Shown piece by piece: positions 59,437 to 64,000 of a stretch of 64,000 nucleotides of DNA. The position numbers and the translations under genes were made by a program. The stretch's first letter is position 1, and each line of letters starts with the position of its first letter. Origin of the DNA: Deinococcus betulae (GTDB lineage: Bacteria; Deinococcota; Deinococci; Deinococcales; Deinococcaceae); NCBI RefSeq assembly GCF_020166395.1, contig NZ_JAIQXU010000006.1, positions 62,001-126,000 on the forward strand. Direction: 5' to 3'. A model generated the notes under the pieces. The model was not told the DNA's origin. It searched no databases and worked only from the letters and a program-made list of their open reading frames with translations.

Positions 59437-61440
59437 TTACTTGACGGTAACGACGAAGGTGGCGGTGATGGTCTGGCCGGGGGCCAGGATGTCGCCGGTG
59501 TCAATCGTGCCGTTGCCGTTGGTGTCCACGCCGGCGTAGACCGTCACGCCGTCGTTCTGGGGCGCGGCGATGGGCGCAGCGCTCCAGTTGGTGCCGTTAG
59601 TCGAGTACAGCACCGTGCCGGTGGCCGTGCTGGTGGCCACGAAGCTCTTGTATGTGGTGTTGGCCGGCAGCGTGTCGCGGATAAACGCGCGGGTCACGTT
59701 GGCGTTGGAGCTGTTCTTGCCGATGATGGTGTAGGTCAGGTCCTCGCCGGGGCGGGCAGTGGCTTTGTCCACCGACTTGGTGGGCGCCGTCACCGGAGTC
59801 TTGCCGACCACGATGGTGTCGTTGGTGTCGGGCACCGTCACGCCGGTCGTGGGCGAGGTCGCGCGCTGGGTCAGGGTGATGATCTGGGCAGCGGCGGCGC
59901 AGGGCACGTCCACGGCGGCCACCAGCTTCAGCTCGGCGCCGGGGGCCAGCGGGCCGGTGTCGGCCACACCGTTGGTGTTGGTGTCGGTCAGGGCCACGTC
60001 GCCGGCGTCCAGCACCTTGTTGCCGTTCACGTCGCGGAAGTACACCACGTTCACGGTTATGGTGCTGCCGTCCACCAGCCGGATAGGCGCGGTGCCTCTC
60101 ACGTCAAAGGTGTCGGTCGCGCTGCCCAGGTTGGCGATTTCCATCGCAATGCTGGCGCGCGTGGGCGCGGTGGCCGCGTCGCACACGGCCGGCGGAATGA
60201 TGGGGGTGCCGGGGTTGCCGGGCTGCCCCACTTCGGGGGTGCCAGGGGTGGCCGGGTTGCCGCCGGGGGTAGGCGTGGGGTTGCCGAACGACAGGCCCGG
60301 CAGGTTCACGATGTCGCGGGTGTCGTCTTTCTTGCTGGGGTCGTTGGAGGAGGTAGTGGTGACCGTGACGGTGGGGGCCGCCGTTGGGGCTGCCGGCGCG
60401 CCGCCGGCCGGGAAGGTCACGCGCACCAGCACGTTGGCGGTGCCGCCGGGAGCGACCGTGCCCACGTCGGGCGTGCCGTCGCTGTCGGTGTCGGCCAGGG
60501 CCGTACCGTCAGGCTTGAGCAGCGTCACGGTGGTGCCGGCCGGGAACCCCGCCTGGGCGTAGGTGATGTCCAGCACGTCGGGGCGGTTGCCGCCGTTTTG
60601 CACCGTGTTGGTAAAGGTGATGGTCGTGGTGGTGCTAACCGCCTGCGCGGTCTGGGTGTCGGCAGCGCTGGGCGTAATCGTGACGCCCTCGGGGCTGGCG
60701 TAGGGCGGGGTCAGCGGGTTGCCGTTGCCGTCGGCGTCGTCTTTCGGGCCAATCAGCGCGGCGTCATTGCGGTTCACGGTAACGGTGTTGTAGTTGTCGT
60801 TGTCCACGGGCTGCGTGAACGGCGCGGCAGGCTCAAAGCCCGTGCCCGTGGTGTTGGGCAGGCGCGTGCCCACCGGGTCGGCGCCCAGCTCCTGGGTGTT
60901 GGTGGCCGCTGCGGGCACCGTGTACACCTGGAAGAACTGCTTGGCCTGGTTCTGGTCCACGTCCGTGATGGTGGTGATCGGCGTGGCGGCGGCCAGTTCG
61001 GCGGCGTCCAGCGTGTTGTCGCTGTTGGTGTCGGCGGCCTTGGCGTAGTAGCGCACGTCGGTGGGCAGGGGCGCGCCCGCCGTGCTGGCCGTCAGGGTGG
61101 TCAGCGCGTAGTTCTCGTTGGGTACGTTGCCGGTGTTCGTCAGCGTGTACAGGAACACAGCCGTGCCCCCCGGCACCAGCGTAGCGCGCAGGGCGTTGTT
61201 CTGGGTGGGGAAGGTCGGGCCGGCCGGGCCCTCGTCGTTGGGGGTGATGGTAAAGCTGGGCACCGGCAGCACGGTGGTGGTGACCGGGTTGGAGGGCACG
61301 TCGGTGGGCGTGTTGCTGCCTTCAGGCGTGAACTCGATAGACGCCCGGTTGACAATCTGGGTGCCGGCCGGCGTGGCAGCGAAGGCGGTGCCAGCGGCCA
61401 GCGCGGCAATCAGGGGTACAAACGTCCAGGTCTTTTTCAT
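59437..61440 (-). CDS. Secreted DUF11-type protein with acidic calcium-loop-like motifs
   Basis: 667 residues with a signal peptide (MKKTWTFVPLIAALAAGTAFA). N-terminal GTQIVNRASIEFTPEG and VTTTVLPV match the 955-residue neighbour. Acidic loops resembling dockerin or EF-hand calcium sites occur at about 137-148 (DTNSDNTLDAAE), 317-326, 470-481, 486-495 and 639-650 (DTNGNGTIDTGD). A DUF11 repeat (SVDKATARPGEDLTYTIIGKNSS) ends the protein. There is a Pro/Gly linker near 388-416. ATG 61440 follows GGAGGAGAGAC. Confidence 0.87.
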   Translation of the reverse strand: MKKTWTFVPLIAALAAGTAFAATPAGTQIVNRASIEFTPEGSNTPTDVPSNPVTTTVLPVPSFTITPNDEGPAGPTFPTQNNALRATLVPGGTAVFLYTLTNTGNVPNENYALTTLTASTAGAPLPTDVRYYAKAADTNSDNTLDAAELAAATPITTITDVDQNQAKQFFQVYTVPAAATNTQELGADPVGTRLPNTTGTGFEPAAPFTQPVDNDNYNTVTVNRNDAALIGPKDDADGNGNPLTPPYASPEGVTITPSAADTQTAQAVSTTTTITFTNTVQNGGNRPDVLDITYAQAGFPAGTTVTLLKPDGTALADTDSDGTPDVGTVAPGGTANVLVRVTFPAGGAPAAPTAAPTVTVTTTSSNDPSKKDDTRDIVNLPGLSFGNPTPTPGGNPATPGTPEVGQPGNPGTPIIPPAVCDAATAPTRASIAMEIANLGSATDTFDVRGTAPIRLVDGSTITVNVVYFRDVNGNKVLDAGDVALTDTNTNGVADTGPLAPGAELKLVAAVDVPCAAAAQIITLTQRATSPTTGVTVPDTNDTIVVGKTPVTAPTKSVDKATARPGEDLTYTIIGKNSSNANVTRAFIRDTLPANTTYKSFVATSTATGTVLYSTNGTNWSAAPIAAPQNDGVTVYAGVDTNGNGTIDTGDILAPGQTITATFVVTVK

Positions 61441-61470
61441 GTCTCTCCTCCGGGGGAATCAGGGGCAGGC

Positions 61471-61977
61471 TTATTTGACTTTCACGCGGAAGCTCAGCTT
61501 CAGCGTCTCGTCCGGGCTGAGGGTGACGGTCCAGCGCACGTTGGTGTAGCTGCTGGGCGGGGCATTTTCCTGCCGGGTGATCGCCCTCCCGTTTTCGGTC
61601 ACAGTGACAGTGCGGCGCGGCGCGGCGCTAAAGGTCTTGCCGCCGTCCACGCTGTACTGCGCGGTCCAGCGGCTGGTGTCGGGCGTGCCCAGCACACTGA
61701 ATTCAGTGCCCCTGGGCACCGGCACATTGACCAGCAGGCCGCTCAGGCGCTGGCCGCTGACGTTACGCAGCGTCACCTGCTCGCGCAGCACGTCGCCGGG
61801 CTGCACCGTCTTGGGGTTTTCCACGATCTGCTCGGTGGCCTTACCGCTGACGACGACGCGCTGCACGAGGTCCTGCGCCAGGGTAAAAGCCACGCGCTGC
61901 CCCACCGACGTCTGAGCGGCCACGCCGCCCACAGGCAACGTGACCAGCATCAGGATGGCTATCAGGGAGCGGTTCAA
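61471..61977 (-). CDS. Small secreted DUF11-like protein, first gene of cluster
   Basis: 168 residues. The start is TTG 61977, because it begins the signal peptide (MNRSLIAILMLVTLPVGGVAA) and GGAGG lies 9 nt upstream. One DUF11-like domain follows (VQPGDVLREQVTLRNVSGQRLSGLLVNVPVPRGTEF), with a terminal motif YSVDGGKTFSAAP...LSPDETLKLSFRVKVK that resembles the end of the 667-residue protein. Possibly a subunit that caps or nucleates the larger proteins. Confidence 0.82.
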   Translation of the reverse strand: MNRSLIAILMLVTLPVGGVAAQTSVGQRVAFTLAQDLVQRVVVSGKATEQIVENPKTVQPGDVLREQVTLRNVSGQRLSGLLVNVPVPRGTEFSVLGTPDTSRWTAQYSVDGGKTFSAAPRRTVTVTENGRAITRQENAPPSSYTNVRWTVTLSPDETLKLSFRVKVK

Positions 61978-61989
61978 AGCGGGGCACCT

Positions 61990-62059
61990 CCAGTGGCACA
62001 AAAAATTGACCGACAGCCCTGGGAAAAAGTCCCGTAGGTTCTGTCGGTCGCGCCACTGG
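61990..62059 (-). promoter_or_regulatory. Structured leader with terminator-like hairpin before the DUF11 cluster
   Basis: Outer stem CCAGTGGC (61990-61997) / GCCACTGG (62052-62059). Inner stem GACCGACAG (62008-62016) / CTGTCGGTC (62041-62049) with a small GGGA/TCCC hairpin at its tip. On the minus strand the inner stem is followed by AATTTTTTG, a Rho-independent terminator pattern. The outer arm runs into the GGAGG ribosome site of the first cluster gene. It may terminate carA transcripts and attenuate the cluster. The rest of the 267-bp gap contains no recognised gene. Confidence 0.6.
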
Positions 62060-62244
62060 CTCCTCACCTGACATAAGCGCCCGGATGCGCCAGGTGGTTC
62101 ATTGCCTCAGAGGGTATCTCGGTTGGACAGAATGAGAGCAGCCCCTGGGCTTCACCTCTGACAGATTCATATCTGACTCAGGTGTCACTATGAGATTTCT
62201 CACGCTCCGTCCGAGGCTATCATCCCGGCCTGGGTGCCCCGCTG

Positions 62245-63429
<1,185 letters not shown>

Positions 63430-63507
63430 GCGTGTGTCCTCCATTCGCGCCTCGCTGGACGCGTTTCATGGCTGGGCCAGCGCAGCACCGTGGTCCCCAG
63501 GCGGGGC

Positions 63508-64000
63508 TTACCAGCGGTAGCGCACGTTCGCCTTGCCGATGATGACATTCCCCGACACGCCGCGCTGTGAGGTCATGCCGTCAAAGCGGTTGATCACGTC
63601 GGCCGCCGCGTTCATGACTGGCGCCAGAAACTCATTGAGGTCCTCGTCTTGCAGGTCTTCGGGCAGGCTGCCCAGCAGGTCTTGGCCGGTCAGGGCCGGC
63701 AGGTCAGGGGTGTAGCCAAAGCCCGCCGAGGCGGTGGTGTCCAGGCCCGCCGCCCGGAAGGCCGCACTCTGGCCCAGGGTGGCTGGGGTCTCGTCCAGGG
63801 CCGCCTGCAGCGCCTCGTCACTGAACGCCGTGACCAGGTAGCCGTCCCGGAAGCCGTAGACCATTTTCAGGCCGGCCAGCAGGGTGTCCACCTGTTCCAT
63901 GCTCTGCATGGCGGCGCCCAGGCCCATCATGCCCATGCCGCCCAGGGCGTCCATGTCCTCGCCGTCCATGACGCCCTTCATGGCGCCGCCCAACGTCTCT
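63508..64000 (-). CDS. DUF3352-like protein, C-terminal part (truncated by window)
   Basis: The frame is open to the window edge; about 164 C-terminal residues are present. Features resembling DUF3352 are the glycine/methionine-rich ALGGMGMMGLGAAMQSMEQV, GYLVTAFSDEALQAALDETPATL and the terminal LPEDLQDEDLNEFLAPVMNAAADVINRFDG. The upstream part, including any signal peptide, lies outside. Function unknown. It ends 78 bp upstream of carA on the same strand. Confidence 0.6.
   Translation of the reverse strand, partial: ETLGGAMKGVMDGEDMDALGGMGMMGLGAAMQSMEQVDTLLAGLKMVYGFRDGYLVTAFSDEALQAALDETPATLGQSAAFRAAGLDTTASAGFGYTPDLPALTGQDLLGSLPEDLQDEDLNEFLAPVMNAAADVINRFDGMTSQRGVSGNVIIGKANVRYRW

Noticed and set aside
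59347..62037. An 896-residue plus-strand ORF over the start of the cluster
   Set aside because: Same shadow composition, rich in Gly, His, Arg and Val, with no conserved motif. It crosses two intergenic regions and a terminator-like hairpin.
62070..62090. GCTTATGTCAGG on the minus strand as a radiation/desiccation response motif (RDRM)
   Set aside because: Only one half of the 17-bp palindrome matches; no full RDRM was seen anywhere in the window by eye.

Overview
The window reads as a chromosomal segment of a Deinococcus species. The DNA is GC-rich with strong GC3 bias. It carries a full V/A-type ATP synthase operon in the Thermus/Deinococcus order (G-I-K-E-C-F-A-B-D), a glutaminyl-tRNA synthetase fused to a YqeY-like tail, a bacterial type IB topoisomerase, and many start codons that sit 5-8 nt after a TANNNT -10 box, the leaderless layout typical of Deinococcus. 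I see no rRNA, tRNA, CRISPR array, prophage or intact insertion sequence.

Layout. 1-9440: glnS, a secreted beta-propeller protein, a TPR protein, an FtsH N-domain paralogue followed by ftsH under a perfect HspR (HAIR) site, and a GNAT enzyme. 9513-12521: ECF sigma factor, zinc anti-sigma/propeller protein, secreted thioredoxin-like protein and CcdA. 12573-14433 (minus): three DinB-fold proteins and a DUF3224 protein, divergent from a WYL regulator. 15489-21700: small metabolic genes (CDGSH/ferredoxin, map, pyrimidine nucleoside phosphorylase, thioesterase, ROK kinase, HD hydrolase), plus a DUF4279 gene interrupted by an amber codon. 21904-30520 (minus): V-ATPase operon. 30915-32604 (minus): glnB-amtB. 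32843-36505: DUF4126, M42 peptidase, pth, DUF427 and a 59-residue membrane protein. 36732-45741: FMN hydroxy-acid oxidase, PAS-PAS-GGDEF-EAL protein, DoxX, ferredoxin and Crp/Fnr regulator, VOC, an HExxH protein, APH-like kinase, GNAT and DUF2716. 45738-47521 (minus): ung and topIB, overlapping the DUF2716 gene. 47980-61977 (minus): a 14-kb cluster of five secreted, DUF11-rich surface proteins, one ending in a probable outer-membrane barrel. 62245-64000 (minus): carA and a truncated DUF3352 gene.

How genes work together. The sigma/anti-sigma/Trx/CcdA set looks like an envelope thiol-stress module. ftsH with its ATPase-less paralogue suggests modulated membrane proteolysis. glnB-amtB is the classical ammonium uptake pair. 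The DUF11 cluster is the least understood and most distinctive part: paralogous N-terminal modules, acidic Ca-loop-like motifs, near-abutting genes and a terminator-like hairpin in the leader suggest one co-assembled cell-surface structure. A degenerate intergenic repeat of about 100-135 bp occurs three times (near 4.8, 19.2 and 47.8 kb).

All assignments come from reading the sequence by eye. No database search was run.
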